Assembly (NCBI GenBank): GCA_964440915.1
Contig: CAYTTV010000006.1
Coordinates: 21,767-85,766 of the forward strand
Origin: CAMPJM01 sp964440915
GTDB lineage: Bacteria > Bacteroidota > Bacteroidia > Cytophagales > Cyclobacteriaceae
DNA length: 64,000 nucleotides
Direction: 5' to 3'
Each line of letters begins with the position of its first letter. Position 1 is the stretch's first letter. The notes beneath the pieces were generated by a model. It was not told the DNA's origin and searched no databases. It saw only the letters and a list, made by a program, of their open reading frames with translations. Positions 44,147 through 52,786 of the stretch are shown in pieces. Made by a program: the position numbers and the translations under genes.

Positions 44147-45657
44147 TATACCAATATCTCTCCTGTCATTTCATTGGGTACATCTACGCCTAGTATAGTC
44201 AAAATAGTCGGTGCGAGGTCGCCAAGTTTCCCATCTCTTACTTTCAATTGCTCATCCATAATAATGCAAGGCACAAGATTGGTCGTATGGGCAGTGTTAG
44301 GACTCCCATCTTCATTGATCATGTAGTCAGAGTTGCCATGATCAGCAATTATGATGACCGTATATCCATTCCTTTTTGCTGTTTCAGCAACGGCTTGCGC
44401 ACATCTGTCTACCGTTTCACAGGCTTTTACTGCAGCTTCAAATACACCCGTATGGCCCACCATATCCGGATTGGCAAAGTTTAAGCAAATAAAATCGGCA
44501 GATTGCTTTTCTATTTCTGGGATTATGCTGTCTCGAATATCCGCTGCACTCATTTCTGGCTGTAAATCGTAAGTGGCCACTTTAGGAGAAGGGCACATGA
44601 TACGTTTTTCGCCAGGGAACTCCTGCTCTTTTCCTCCAGAAAAGAAGAACGTAACGTGGGGATATTTCTCCGTTTCTGCAATTCTTATTTGCGTTTTGCC
44701 TGCTGCACTTAACACCTCTCCCAAGGTATTATTCAAGTTGTCCTTGGTAAATAGCACTTCTACTTTTCTGTACGTTTCATCGTAAGAAGTAAGGGTAAGG
44801 TATTTAAGGTTTAGCTTTTTCATGCCGAACTCAGGGAAATCAGTTTGAGAAAGCACTTGCGTAATTTCCCTGCCCCTGTCTGTACGGAAATTGAAGCACA
44901 AAACCACATCGCCCTCTTCAATCTTTGCCAAGGGTTGTCCATTTTCATCTACAGCTACAATAGGCTGCACAAACTCATCTGTCACGCCTTCATCATAAGA
45001 GGCTTGCAGGTCTTCCAGTATATTTCTGCTCTTTTTCCCCTCTGCCTTCACCATAAGATCATAAGCCAATTTTACCCGTTCCCATCTTCTGTCTCTATCC
45101 ATGGCATAATATCTTCCTATTACAGTAGCAATTTTCCCTGCCGATTGACTAAGAGAAGCCGACAAGTCCTTTAGGAAACCGTACCCACTATGCGGGTCTG
45201 TGTCCCGACCATCCATAAAAGCATGTATATAAAGGTCCTCGATGCCCTTTTGGGCTGCTATCTGACATAATCCTTTTAGATGATTGATATGAGAATGGAC
45301 GCCTCCATCAGAAACCAGCCCAATGAAATGCACTTTCCTTTTGTTCTCAATAGCATACTTAAAAGCATCATTGAGTACAGGATTTGTGGCTAGTTCGCCC
45401 TCCTCCAGGGCTTTGTTTACCCTCACCAAGTCCTGATATACAACTCTTCCAGCCCCGATATTCATATGGCCGACTTCAGAATTCCCCATTTGTCCCTCTG
45501 GAAGGCCAACAGCAAGGCCAGAAGCATTTAGCTTACTATGGGGGTATTTATTGTATAGGGAGTCTATAAAGGGGGTATTCGCCTGATCAACTGCTGAAAC
45601 TTCTTTCTTCTGTGCTATTCCCCAACCATCGAGGATCATTAACAAAACCTTTTTCAT
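44146..45657 (-). CDS. gpmI: 2,3-bisphosphoglycerate-independent phosphoglycerate mutase
   Basis: A 503-residue Mn-dependent enzyme that interconverts 3- and 2-phosphoglycerate. The N-terminal LLMILDGWG, the nucleophile Ser60 in QMGNSEVGHMNIGAGR, the transferase-domain arginines (FNFRTDRGREITQ) and the metal site DHGNSDYM and NTAHTTNLVP are present. Length is typical. It starts a two-gene unit with the downstream lipoprotein. A TATATTTG box is at 45732-45739 on the minus strand. Confidence 0.96.
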   Translation of the reverse strand: MKKVLLMILDGWGIAQKKEVSAVDQANTPFIDSLYNKYPHSKLNASGLAVGLPEGQMGNSEVGHMNIGAGRVVYQDLVRVNKALEEGELATNPVLNDAFKYAIENKRKVHFIGLVSDGGVHSHINHLKGLCQIAAQKGIEDLYIHAFMDGRDTDPHSGYGFLKDLSASLSQSAGKIATVIGRYYAMDRDRRWERVKLAYDLMVKAEGKKSRNILEDLQASYDEGVTDEFVQPIVAVDENGQPLAKIEEGDVVLCFNFRTDRGREITQVLSQTDFPEFGMKKLNLKYLTLTSYDETYRKVEVLFTKDNLNNTLGEVLSAAGKTQIRIAETEKYPHVTFFFSGGKEQEFPGEKRIMCPSPKVATYDLQPEMSAADIRDSIIPEIEKQSADFICLNFANPDMVGHTGVFEAAVKACETVDRCAQAVAETAKRNGYTVIIIADHGNSDYMINEDGSPNTAHTTNLVPCIIMDEQLKVRDGKLGDLAPTILTILGVDVPNEMTGEILV

Positions 45658-45731
45658 TTCTAATATCTAATTTAAAATTATGAATGCGCTATAGCAGACA
45701 ATACTATTGTTTCCTATTACAATGCGAAATG

Positions 45732-45739
45732 CAAATATA
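45732..45739 (-). promoter_or_regulatory. Candidate gpmI -7 element
   Basis: TATATTTG on the minus strand, an exact TAnnTTTG, 75 bp upstream of gpmI. The -33 position reads TTACAA, not a clean TTG. Confidence 0.45.
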
Positions 45740-45804
45740 AAAATAGAAACCAAGCTTGTAACCTCTATGGACATTTTCCACTTTTTATTTTAAAATTATT
45801 GGCA

Positions 45805-45812
45805 TAGTTTTG
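45805..45812 (+). promoter_or_regulatory. Candidate -7 element for DUF4783 gene
   Basis: TAGTTTTG, an exact TAnnTTTG, 34 bp upstream of the ATG at 45846. The -33 region is T-rich without a clear TTG. Confidence 0.45.
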
Positions 45813-45845
45813 GTAAACACCAAGCAAGAGTAACGCTTTACCAAA

Positions 45846-46256
45846 ATGATGTTTGCAAAAAGGATACAATACAAGATATTATTGACCATTGGTGTTAGCA
45901 TGCTTATGGGCGCTCATTGCTCTGCCCAAAGCGATGTGATCAACAATGTGAAAACAGCCATGAAAGCTGGAAGTTCAAAAGAGCTCACCAAGTACTTTAA
46001 TGACGTGGTAGAAATGGTCATCGATGGCGACCCTTCCGACTATAGCAGAATACAGGCAGAGTTTGTGCTCAAGGATTTCTTCAGGAAATACCCTCCTACA
46101 GACTTTCAGTACATTCACCAAGGAGCATCTAAAGAGGGTATTCGGTATGCGATTGGCAAATACACGTATGAAAATGGCTCATTTAGAGTGCTGCTTAGGG
46201 CCAAGGAAATCAAAGATGGTTACAAAGTATACAGTATAGATTTTACCAAAGACTAG
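45846..46256 (+). CDS. DUF4783 family secreted protein
   Basis: A 136-residue protein with a signal peptide ending HCSAQ. The mature domain (NVKTAMKAGSSKELTKYFNDVVEMVIDG, FVLKDFFRKYPPTDFQYIHQG, GSFRVLLRAKEIKDGYKVYSIDF) is the NTF2-like DUF4783 fold. Its function is unknown; it is usually found just before nadC in this phylum, as here. An intrinsic terminator follows, so the two are probably not simply co-transcribed. Confidence 0.88.
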   Translation: MMFAKRIQYKILLTIGVSMLMGAHCSAQSDVINNVKTAMKAGSSKELTKYFNDVVEMVIDGDPSDYSRIQAEFVLKDFFRKYPPTDFQYIHQGASKEGIRYAIGKYTYENGSFRVLLRAKEIKDGYKVYSIDFTKD

Positions 46257-46310
46257 TTAACCTGTCTAAGTAGTAGCTACCCAAACTGACAAAGGATTTA
46301 AAATTTAACG

Positions 46311-46340
46311 AAGGCATCAATGAATCTTGGTGCCTTTTTG
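46311..46340 (+). terminator. Intrinsic terminator between DUF4783 gene and nadC
   Basis: AAGGCATC (46311-46318) pairs with GGTGCCTT (46329-46336, one U-G wobble), 10-nt loop, followed by TTTTGTATTTTTG. The ATG at 46320, a possible early nadC start, lies in the loop. Confidence 0.65.
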
Positions 46341-46348
46341 TATTTTTG
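46341..46348 (+). promoter_or_regulatory. Candidate nadC -7 element
   Basis: TATTTTTG, an exact TAnnTTTG, immediately after the terminator stem. Transcription would begin near 46353, the proposed GTG start, so the mRNA could be leaderless. No TTG at -33. Confidence 0.45.
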
Positions 46349-46352
46349 CGGC

Positions 46353-47210
46353 GTGAACTTAAATTACCTAACCCCTAAAGCTATAAATGACTTTATCGCA
46401 TTGGCCATAAAGGAAGATGTCGGTGATGGCGATCATTCAACACTTGCCGCCATCGGCAAAGATACCCAAAGTCGTGCCCAGCTTTTGATCAAGGATGATG
46501 GCATTATAGCGGGAATAACATTGGCAGAAGCGATATTTCATGCTTACGACCAGCAACTTAAGTTGGCGATCCAGATAAAAGATGGGGATCCGATAAAAAA
46601 AGGGGATGTAGGTTTTATTGTGGAAGGAAGTGCCAGATCCATTCTGACTATGGAAAGGCTCGTGCTTAATTGCCTGCAAAGAATGAGCGGCATAGCCACC
46701 TATACGCATAGTTTATCTAACTTGATAAGCCATACCGCTGCAAAACTACTAGATACCCGTAAGACAACGCCCAACTTTAGGATAATGGAAAAGTGGGCGG
46801 TAGCTATAGGAGGAGGAACGAACCACCGCTTTGGCTTGTATGACATGGTGATGCTTAAAGACAATCACAACGATTTTGCCGGAGGTATCCATAAGGCAAT
46901 CCGTTCTGTACAGCAATATTTAAAGGAGACCAATAAGCCGCTCAAGATTGAAGTAGAAACCCGAACGCTCCAGGAAGTGCAAGAAGTGTTGGATACGGGA
47001 GGTGTGGATGTAATCATGCTGGACAATATGGATGTAAATACGATGCAAGAAGCTATTAGGATGATCAACGGAAGATATTTGACTGAGGCTTCAGGAGGCA
47101 TTACCGAAGAAAATATTAAAGCCATAGCAGAATGTGGCGTGGACTATATCTCTATCGGCGCACTTACGCATTCGCTCAAAAGCTTGGACATGAGCCTAAA
47201 AGCCTTATAA
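46353..47210 (+). CDS. nadC: Nicotinate-nucleotide diphosphorylase (carboxylating)
   Basis: A 285-residue quinolinate phosphoribosyltransferase that makes nicotinate mononucleotide in de novo NAD synthesis. NYLTPKAINDFIALAIKEDVGDGDHST, the RMSGIATYTH helix, LLDTRKTTPNFR, GGGTNHRFGLYDMVMLKDNH and the C-terminal VDVIMLDNMD motif are all standard. An ATG at 46320 is in frame but lies in a terminator loop; the GTG at 46353 directly before the conserved N-terminus is preferred. Confidence 0.93.
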   Translation: MNLNYLTPKAINDFIALAIKEDVGDGDHSTLAAIGKDTQSRAQLLIKDDGIIAGITLAEAIFHAYDQQLKLAIQIKDGDPIKKGDVGFIVEGSARSILTMERLVLNCLQRMSGIATYTHSLSNLISHTAAKLLDTRKTTPNFRIMEKWAVAIGGGTNHRFGLYDMVMLKDNHNDFAGGIHKAIRSVQQYLKETNKPLKIEVETRTLQEVQEVLDTGGVDVIMLDNMDVNTMQEAIRMINGRYLTEASGGITEENIKAIAECGVDYISIGALTHSLKSLDMSLKAL

Positions 47211-47267
47211 CTTTGCTCATCCAATCGATACTTTATGCTTAAAAATGATATTTAAATTTCAATATAA

Positions 47268-47741
47268 ATGATTGTAAAGACCAAAAAATACAAATTACAG
47301 ACAGGCACTTATATAAAGCTCGCCTTTAGAAATATCTTAAAGGAACAATGGTGGGTGTTCCTGATCGTCCTTGCCATTATGTGCGGATATTTTCTGGTTG
47401 CGAGCCACTGGTGGATTACCGGTGCCCTTATCGCCTTGGCGCTGTACCTGCTATTTTGGCTGATACAGTTTGCTGGTGTCACACAATTGGAGCAAAACAA
47501 GGTGCTGTTTGAAAAGCTTGCGTACGAAATAGACAGTCGGCAGGTATTGATCAAGATCAACACAAAGCAGGGCATGCCCATAACTTGGAACAACATCAAG
47601 AAGGCCGCTATTGGAAAAGACTTTTTCCTGCTGACAGTTTCCAAAGCACAGCTTATCCATTTACCCTTCAAAATATTCAATACTGAAAATGAAAGGAAGT
47701 TCGTTGAGACTATCCTTCGAAGAAAAGGCTACATTAAATAA
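47268..47741 (+). CDS. YcxB-like membrane protein
   Basis: A 157-residue protein with two transmembrane segments (about 30-50 and 52-72) and a C-terminal cytosolic strand-rich domain (ITWNNIKKAAIGKDFFLLTVSKAQLIHLPFKIF) ending in a helix. This is the YcxB-like C-terminal layout, a family with no known biochemical function. It starts 57 bp after nadC on the same strand and may be co-transcribed. Confidence 0.75.
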   Translation: MIVKTKKYKLQTGTYIKLAFRNILKEQWWVFLIVLAIMCGYFLVASHWWITGALIALALYLLFWLIQFAGVTQLEQNKVLFEKLAYEIDSRQVLIKINTKQGMPITWNNIKKAAIGKDFFLLTVSKAQLIHLPFKIFNTENERKFVETILRRKGYIK

Positions 47742-47833
47742 ACAAGCAACAGGAGCGGTTGGAAAGCAGCAAGCAAAGGGAAGGTTAGTTTTAAGACTTA
47801 AGATCTTAGACTCTGGTAAGCCCTTGAATATTT
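47742..47833. other. Start of the gap after the YcxB-like gene
   Basis: Part of a 313-bp gene-free stretch (47742-48054). This part is purine-rich with no gene or hairpin; the rest is repeat copy A and a terminator hairpin. Confidence 0.5.
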
Positions 47834-47936
47834 ATTTGGGCGCCCGGGCGGGCTGGATGGCACTCGCCTGCTTCCCGCAATCCCATTTCGGGCTCAAACA
47901 AAGCCACCATCCCTGGCGCGGCTGCGCATAGCCGAA
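47834..47936 (-). repeat. GC-rich intergenic repeat, copy A
   Basis: On the minus strand it contains CAGGGATGGTGGCT, GAGCCCGAAATGGG, TTGCGGG, AGCCCGCC and ends GGGCGCCCAAAT. These blocks align in order with copy B at 48824-48914. It is far richer in G+C than the surrounding A/T-rich sequence. Confidence 0.7.
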
Positions 47937-47975
47937 GTCTAGCATAAAAAGCGACCACATCACCCTTTCAAGATA

Positions 47976-48024
47976 GCCTTCACCCCAAAATTCTCTTTTC
48001 AGGAGATTCTGGATGGGTGAAGGC
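47976..48024. terminator. Hairpin between YcxB-like gene and lipoprotein gene
   Basis: Perfect 10-bp arms GCCTTCACCC / GGGTGAAGGC (47976-47985, 48015-48024), with a partly paired interior (TTCTC / GGAGA). It sits between two convergent genes and can serve both. Confidence 0.55.
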
Positions 48025-48054
48025 CCTCATTTATGGCACCGATCTTAAACGCTA

Positions 48055-48651
48055 TTACTGACGAATAAGATCTCCATGAAAAATGCCATTCGTTACTTCC
48101 AGCTTTTTTATAGGAAGGACTTTGGTATGGGCAGCAAATGAAAATGTTCCTTCTGCACGTTGGTTTGTCAAGGAGGTAATTGTTAAAGTACCGGAATCTC
48201 CATCAACATGAGCACTTGGCGCATAGAGTTCTGAACCATCACGTTTATATCTTATCAGGGTAAAGTTAATTTCATCCGAACCACTCTGGGCTTTAGATAA
48301 TGTATATGTCCCCTTCTCTATGCCCGTTTTACTATTAATACTGAGAAGCATTGAAGTTTCCTTTTGCTTGCCATTTACATCTGTGTCGTTCAGTCTCAAT
48401 ATGAACGAGGTATCACCATACATCAGTAATTCTCCATAGGAATCTAGTTTATAGCAATTTAACTCCCAAGCTTCCCCATCATCAATAAAGTTCAAATTAG
48501 CTTTAGCAACCAAAGAGGTCTTGCCGCCAGGATTATTGCCATCATCACCTTCTGGATTAGCTCCATCGTCGTCCTTTGAACAGGATACAGCAAACAAAAG
48601 AAAACTTACGAGCACCATAGTAAATTTGATGCTTATTGTATTTAATGTCAT
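48055..48651 (-). CDS. Predicted lipoprotein flanked by inverted repeat copies
   Basis: A 198-residue lipoprotein with lipobox AVSC (Cys about 24), then an Asp/Gly/Asn-rich linker (DDDGANPEGDDGNNPGG). The mature domain is beta-rich (AWELNCYKLDSYGELLMYGDTSFILRL...). No family recognised. It lies between repeat copies A and B, which point in opposite directions, and it has three TTGTGAA units at its 5' end. Confidence 0.65.
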   Translation of the reverse strand: MTLNTISIKFTMVLVSFLLFAVSCSKDDDGANPEGDDGNNPGGKTSLVAKANLNFIDDGEAWELNCYKLDSYGELLMYGDTSFILRLNDTDVNGKQKETSMLLSINSKTGIEKGTYTLSKAQSGSDEINFTLIRYKRDGSELYAPSAHVDGDSGTLTITSLTNQRAEGTFSFAAHTKVLPIKKLEVTNGIFHGDLIRQ

Positions 48652-48653
48652 CG

Positions 48654-48674
48654 TTGTGAATTGTGAATTGTGAA
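48654..48674. repeat. Three tandem TTGTGAA units
   Basis: Perfect copies at 48654-48660, 48661-48667 and 48668-48674, just upstream of the lipoprotein start at 48651, in its leader or promoter. Confidence 0.8.
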
Positions 48675-48823
48675 TAATCCTGCTTAGTTAAGCCTTTTAT
48701 AAGCCTAATCCTAATTCCTTCTTAGACTAAGAGTAAAGCAAAATCGGCCATTACAACCGAACTCATTTTAAACGGGGTCGGGCAACACTGCAACCGTATC
48801 CCAAATACGAAGCTTCGAAAAGC

Positions 48824-48914
48824 GTAGGAGCGGTAGGGATAGAGCGAAAAGCCCGAAGTGGGTTGGCTTTGCGGGTAGGCGGACTTGTAGCGATAGCCCG
48901 GCTACCGCCCAAAT
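48824..48914 (+). repeat. GC-rich intergenic repeat, copy B
   Basis: Begins GTAGGAGCGGTAGGGATAGA (48824) and ends GATAGCCCGGCTACCGCCCA then AAT (48914). It matches copy C in 27 of 32 bases at the left end, and shares GATAGCCCG and CCGCCCAAAT at the right end. GGCGG and TAGC pair with GCTACCGCC across a 9-base loop, so its RNA would fold. The rest of the 344-bp gap 48652-48995 holds no gene. Confidence 0.75.
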
Positions 48915-48995
48915 AAAAAATATGACCATTTATGCAAGCTGTAGGCTTCACGGTGATTTCTTCTGCTCGCACTAATTTCTAAACTCTCCGATTTA

Positions 48996-49505
48996 TCACA
49001 AATGCTTTCTATATTCTCTTAGGACCTTCCTTTCTTCTTTATCAAGTTTTAGGTCCTTTATGATCCTATAGGGTGTAGGCCTGTTAATTGAAAATAGCAC
49101 CAACAACGCTCCAAAGGCAAAAAGAAAGACTTGGTCTTGAGTGAAATAAAGTGCTGAAACTGCCAAAACACAGCCGCCGGAACCAGCAATGTATTTTGCC
49201 ATAGCCGCTTTCCTGAAGGTGAGCAACTTCTGTGTTAAGATGGCCTGTCTTTGTGCTGTCTTAATAGCTTTATGGTAGTGATGCGCCCCTACATACCAAA
49301 TGGCGACACATGCAATGGCGACAATATAATGTCCAACCGAATTGGTAAGTGAATAGTGGATACCTTTTTCCTGAGCATCAATGAAAACGATAATGAACAA
49401 AGTCAATGGGACACACAATGCCAGGTAGAACCTGACATTCATATTGTTAAGATAATCGTCGAGCTCGGCAGGGCCGAATTCTTCCTTGTCGTGTTGCATG
49501 TGCAT
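48996..49505 (-). CDS. Predicted membrane protein of unknown function
   Basis: A 169-residue protein with an acidic N-terminus and four hydrophobic segments (about 24-42, 58-76, 105-122, 126-142), then a charged C-terminus (DLKLDKEERKVLREYRKHL). No family recognised. It is divergent from the LemA-like lipoprotein gene and stands alone. Confidence 0.65.
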   Translation of the reverse strand: MHMQHDKEEFGPAELDDYLNNMNVRFYLALCVPLTLFIIVFIDAQEKGIHYSLTNSVGHYIVAIACVAIWYVGAHHYHKAIKTAQRQAILTQKLLTFRKAAMAKYIAGSGGCVLAVSALYFTQDQVFLFAFGALLVLFSINRPTPYRIIKDLKLDKEERKVLREYRKHL

Positions 49506-49677
49506 AATGTTGTTTGTGTTGCAATTTAGAGCTTTAATGGATAATGTACCAGAGGCTAGCTAACGAGGCGTTGGGTGATGATATCTATCTTAACTGTAGT
49601 GATGTAAGGGCTTACATCAACTTTTACTTTATTTTTTCCTATCTTTTCCTACCTTCATGCGTGAAATCAATATTGCT

Positions 49678-50283
49678 ATGAAAAATTATCTACAGATTGC
49701 GCTTTTCTCTTGTTTTCTCATTTCTATTTTATTGATCTCCTCTTGTGATAAAAAGACCCAGAAAGAGGCGCTGACTGATGCAGAGGCAGATTCCCTGCAC
49801 CAAACCTTCCTCGTGATCCAAGACAGCTTGAATGCGGCATGGGAAAGAATGACTGAGGATGATAATCAGAAAATTGCTGATGCAAAGCGTCTGCTAGAAG
49901 AAGTGAGCTATACTAACAATTACGATATTACGCAGTTCGATACCCTTCAACAGAATCTTGCTCAACTATTGAAAATGCGATACTCTAATGTCAGCATGGC
50001 AGAACCTTCAGCGATTGACAACTATGATTCTGCTTCAAATAAGGTGATCAATACGATCATGACTATGGCGATTGAACATCCTGATTACGGCCGTTATCCC
50101 TTAATGAAAACTTTGATTCAGGATATTCGGGAGGCCAACGGCAGGGTGCTGCGCCAACGTGTCAATTATGACTATGCGGTCAAGTTATACAATCAATTTA
50201 TAGAAGATAACCAGGATGTGCTGGAGGAGGTGGATAGTCTAAAGGATCTGGAAAAGAAGCCTTTGTTTGAGCTGGACTCGTAA
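49678..50283 (+). CDS. LemA-like lipoprotein
   Basis: A 201-residue lipoprotein: lipobox ISSC (Cys about 23), then a helical domain. The C-terminal RQRVNYDYAVKLYNQFIEDNQDVL resembles the LemA hallmark (R-x-Y-N-x-A-V-x-x-Y-N). It is more divergent than the lemA beginning at 63915. An ATG at 49657 is in frame, but the start at 49678 puts the signal peptide first. It is convergent with the M3 peptidase, with a strong hairpin between them. Confidence 0.65.
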   Translation: MKNYLQIALFSCFLISILLISSCDKKTQKEALTDAEADSLHQTFLVIQDSLNAAWERMTEDDNQKIADAKRLLEEVSYTNNYDITQFDTLQQNLAQLLKMRYSNVSMAEPSAIDNYDSASNKVINTIMTMAIEHPDYGRYPLMKTLIQDIREANGRVLRQRVNYDYAVKLYNQFIEDNQDVLEEVDSLKDLEKKPLFELDS

Positions 50284-50287
50284 TTTG

Positions 50288-50335
50288 ATTTGAAGGCTTA
50301 GCATTTCGTTATCACGAACCACCAAGCCTTCAAAT
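50288..50335. terminator. Bidirectional terminator hairpin
   Basis: 12-bp perfect arms ATTTGAAGGCTT (50288-50299) and AAGCCTTCAAAT (50324-50335), inner stem TTCGT-TATC-ACGAA. Located between the convergent LemA-like and M3 peptidase genes. Confidence 0.65.
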
Positions 50336-50350
50336 GTATACCGCTAAAGA

Positions 50351-52072
50351 TTACAATTTCTCCATTTCCGCTTTTACGAACTGTATCAGCTCTCTGATAT
50401 ATGCTCGATCGAAATTAAAGGCTATCCCCGCTGCCTGGTATATTTCAGGAATAGGCTTGGTATAGCCCAATTTAAGCGCTGCTAGGTATCCTTCGAGGCC
50501 TTTTTGGGAATTTTCTTTATAGTTCTTCCAAACGGCTATTGCCCCTAGTTGAGCAATGGCATATTCAATATAGTAAAAGGGCACTTCAAACAAATGTAGC
50601 TGCTTGTGCCACATTGCGGCCTTCTGCTCTTCCAATCCCTTCCAGTCCGTAAGGTTGTCGGCAAAAGTATCTAATATATTGAGCCATGCCTGATTCCTTT
50701 CTTCTTCGGTATGCTCTGGGTGCTCATATATCCAATGTTGAAATTTATCGATGGTAGCTACCCAGGGCAGTGTTTCGATAATCTGCTCAAGATGTTGTTT
50801 CTTGGCCCTTTTCAAATCATCCTCATTGTCAAAAAACAGGTCCCAATGGTCCATGGTCAATAATTCCATCGACATTGAAGCCAACTCTGCTACTTCAGAT
50901 GGCGTATCCTTAAAATCGTTTAAAGGCAGGTCACGCATAAGAAAAGAATGCACCGCATGCCCCCCTTCGTGCAAAATGGTGACCAAATCGCGCAATGTCG
51001 AAGTAGCGTTCATAAAGATGAATGGCACACCGACTTCTGCCAAAGGATAGTTATAACCTCCAGGAGCTTTCCCTTTGCGGGAATCGAGATCAAGATGCCC
51101 CATATGTTTCATGATCGCCAATCGTGTGCCCAGGTATTCATCCAACCGGTTGAAACAGGTAATCGTTTTCTCTGTCAATTCTTTGCTACTGGTAAAAGGC
51201 TTCAAAGGATCGAGGCCTGTAGGATCTACTGCTTTATCCCAAGGACGTAATGTTGATACTCTCAAGGCTTCTTTTCTTTCAGCAGCCAGGACATTAAGCA
51301 AAGGCACTACTTCCTCTTCTACTGCCTGATGAAAATCGAAGCAATCTTCTGCATTGTAATCGAACCGTCCTAGTGCTGCAAACATATAGTCTCTGTAATT
51401 GGCAAAGCCGGCATTTTGAGCGACTTTATGCCTTAAATGGACTAAGTCTGTGAAAAGTTTATTGAGCTTATCTTTATCTTGTAACCTCCTAGAAGCTATT
51501 TTATAATAAACTTCCTCCCTCACAAGGCGGTTTTGGTTTTGCAGCAACACACCAGCTTGTTGGAGTGTAAGCTCTTCTCCATCAACCAATACGGTCATCT
51601 CGCCATGAATTGCCCCATACTGTTGAGAAAGCTGCTGAATTTCAATATTCAGAGGAATATTCTCTTCTCTAAAGATCTTCAAGGCCATCTCTATAGACCG
51701 GATCATGATGGCATACCCCGGCGCTTTGCTTATTTCTTCCAGATAAGGATTGTCAATCACTTTTTGATTGAGCTTATTGGTTAAAGGGGCGATATGGGGC
51801 TCTATTTGACTGATAAAGAAGTTGAATCTTTCCCTGTTCTCCTCACTCGTCGTATCGGTTGTCATCTTTATGTAGCGCCAGCCCAAGTCTTCTGACAAAA
51901 CTGCTTCGAGCTCGCTTCTGTCCTCTAACCATTTGACTAGCTCCTCTGGAGAAAACAACGTTCTATCCAACAAATCCTCATAGTAAGGCTTTATTTCTTC
52001 CCAATTATTTATTGTAAAATCTTCCGGCAAAAACTTCCTTGGCTTTCTCTCTATGGTTAATGTTGCATCCAT
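50351..52072 (-). CDS. M3 family oligoendopeptidase
   Basis: A 573-residue zinc metallopeptidase of the PepF/M3 type. The zinc motif H-E-x-x-H is in TILHEGGHAVHSF (about 365-377), and the third ligand Glu is in the SMELLTMDHW helix. No signal peptide, so it is a cytosolic peptide-degrading enzyme. The N-terminal RKFLPEDFTINNWEEIKPYYEDLLDR is the family start. It is divergent from the DUF3347 gene. Confidence 0.93.
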   Translation of the reverse strand: MDATLTIERKPRKFLPEDFTINNWEEIKPYYEDLLDRTLFSPEELVKWLEDRSELEAVLSEDLGWRYIKMTTDTTSEENRERFNFFISQIEPHIAPLTNKLNQKVIDNPYLEEISKAPGYAIMIRSIEMALKIFREENIPLNIEIQQLSQQYGAIHGEMTVLVDGEELTLQQAGVLLQNQNRLVREEVYYKIASRRLQDKDKLNKLFTDLVHLRHKVAQNAGFANYRDYMFAALGRFDYNAEDCFDFHQAVEEEVVPLLNVLAAERKEALRVSTLRPWDKAVDPTGLDPLKPFTSSKELTEKTITCFNRLDEYLGTRLAIMKHMGHLDLDSRKGKAPGGYNYPLAEVGVPFIFMNATSTLRDLVTILHEGGHAVHSFLMRDLPLNDFKDTPSEVAELASMSMELLTMDHWDLFFDNEDDLKRAKKQHLEQIIETLPWVATIDKFQHWIYEHPEHTEEERNQAWLNILDTFADNLTDWKGLEEQKAAMWHKQLHLFEVPFYYIEYAIAQLGAIAVWKNYKENSQKGLEGYLAALKLGYTKPIPEIYQAAGIAFNFDRAYIRELIQFVKAEMEKL

Positions 52073-52202
52073 TCTATTACTTATTTTATTATCGTTCTGT
52101 TTGTCGCAATATACTTAATTTAGGAGCTTTCGGTTATTCTCCTCTATAACATAAAATAGCCTGCGCTTCAAATTGTTATTTCAAAGCTGTGGATATTATT
52201 GC

Positions 52203-52210
52203 TAATTTTG
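52203..52210 (+). promoter_or_regulatory. Candidate -7 element for DUF3347 gene
   Basis: TAATTTTG, an exact TAnnTTTG, 18 bp before the ATG at 52229. A TTG at 52173-52175 is 27 bp away, longer than usual. Confidence 0.4.
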
Positions 52211-52228
52211 CTTATTAAAAATCTTATT

Positions 52229-52786
52229 ATGACAACTTTCAGAAATTTGCTTTTGGCTATATGCTTACCTGTATTATTCACAGCTTGCGGTGGTGGGTCA
52301 AGGGAATCTCAAGAGCAGACCGCTTCAAATGTACAGGCTTTTAATGAAATTGCTGACCCCGAAGGTGCCACTGCAGCAATTCTTGACCAATATGAGCAGC
52401 TAAAGACGGCTTTAGTAGAATCTGATGCCGCTAAAGCAAAGGAAACAGCAGCGACTTTTGCGGGGAATATAAATAAAATTAGGCATGCAAATCTCCCTGA
52501 AACATATTTTGAAGCACTTGTAGCCATTCAAAAGAATGCTGCAGCGATAGCAGATTCGGAAGATATTGAAGAGCAGCGATCTCTATTTGTACCTCTTACC
52601 GACAATATTTATTCTGTGGTCAAGGAATTTCCTAGTGCCCTGCCTGTCTACTATGCTTATTGTCCAATGGCATTTGACGATAATGGGGGTTATTGGCTCA
52701 CAAAAGAAAAGGAGATTTTGAACCCTTACTTTGGTGAAAAGATGCTGCGCTGCGGGGTGATCCAAGAAACCATAGGGGGTCAATAA
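52229..52786 (+). CDS. DUF3347 lipoprotein
   Basis: A 185-residue lipoprotein with lipobox FTAC (Cys about 18). The C-terminal YYAYCPMAFDDNGGYWLTKE, followed by EILNPYFGEKMLRCG, is the DUF3347 signature, often fused to or found near copper/cation efflux proteins, and it has two conserved cysteines. A metal-related role is possible but no efflux gene is near. A TTG at 52199 is in frame, but a promoter-like TAATTTTG overlaps that region, so 52229 is used. Its stop codon abuts the convergent ferredoxin-like gene. Confidence 0.85.
   Translation: MTTFRNLLLAICLPVLFTACGGGSRESQEQTASNVQAFNEIADPEGATAAILDQYEQLKTALVESDAAKAKETAATFAGNINKIRHANLPETYFEALVAIQKNAAAIADSEDIEEQRSLFVPLTDNIYSVVKEFPSALPVYYAYCPMAFDDNGGYWLTKEKEILNPYFGEKMLRCGVIQETIGGQ

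Noticed and set aside
46320..46352. ATG start of nadC at 46320
   Set aside because: Located in the loop of an intrinsic terminator and upstream of the -7 element; residues are not family-like.
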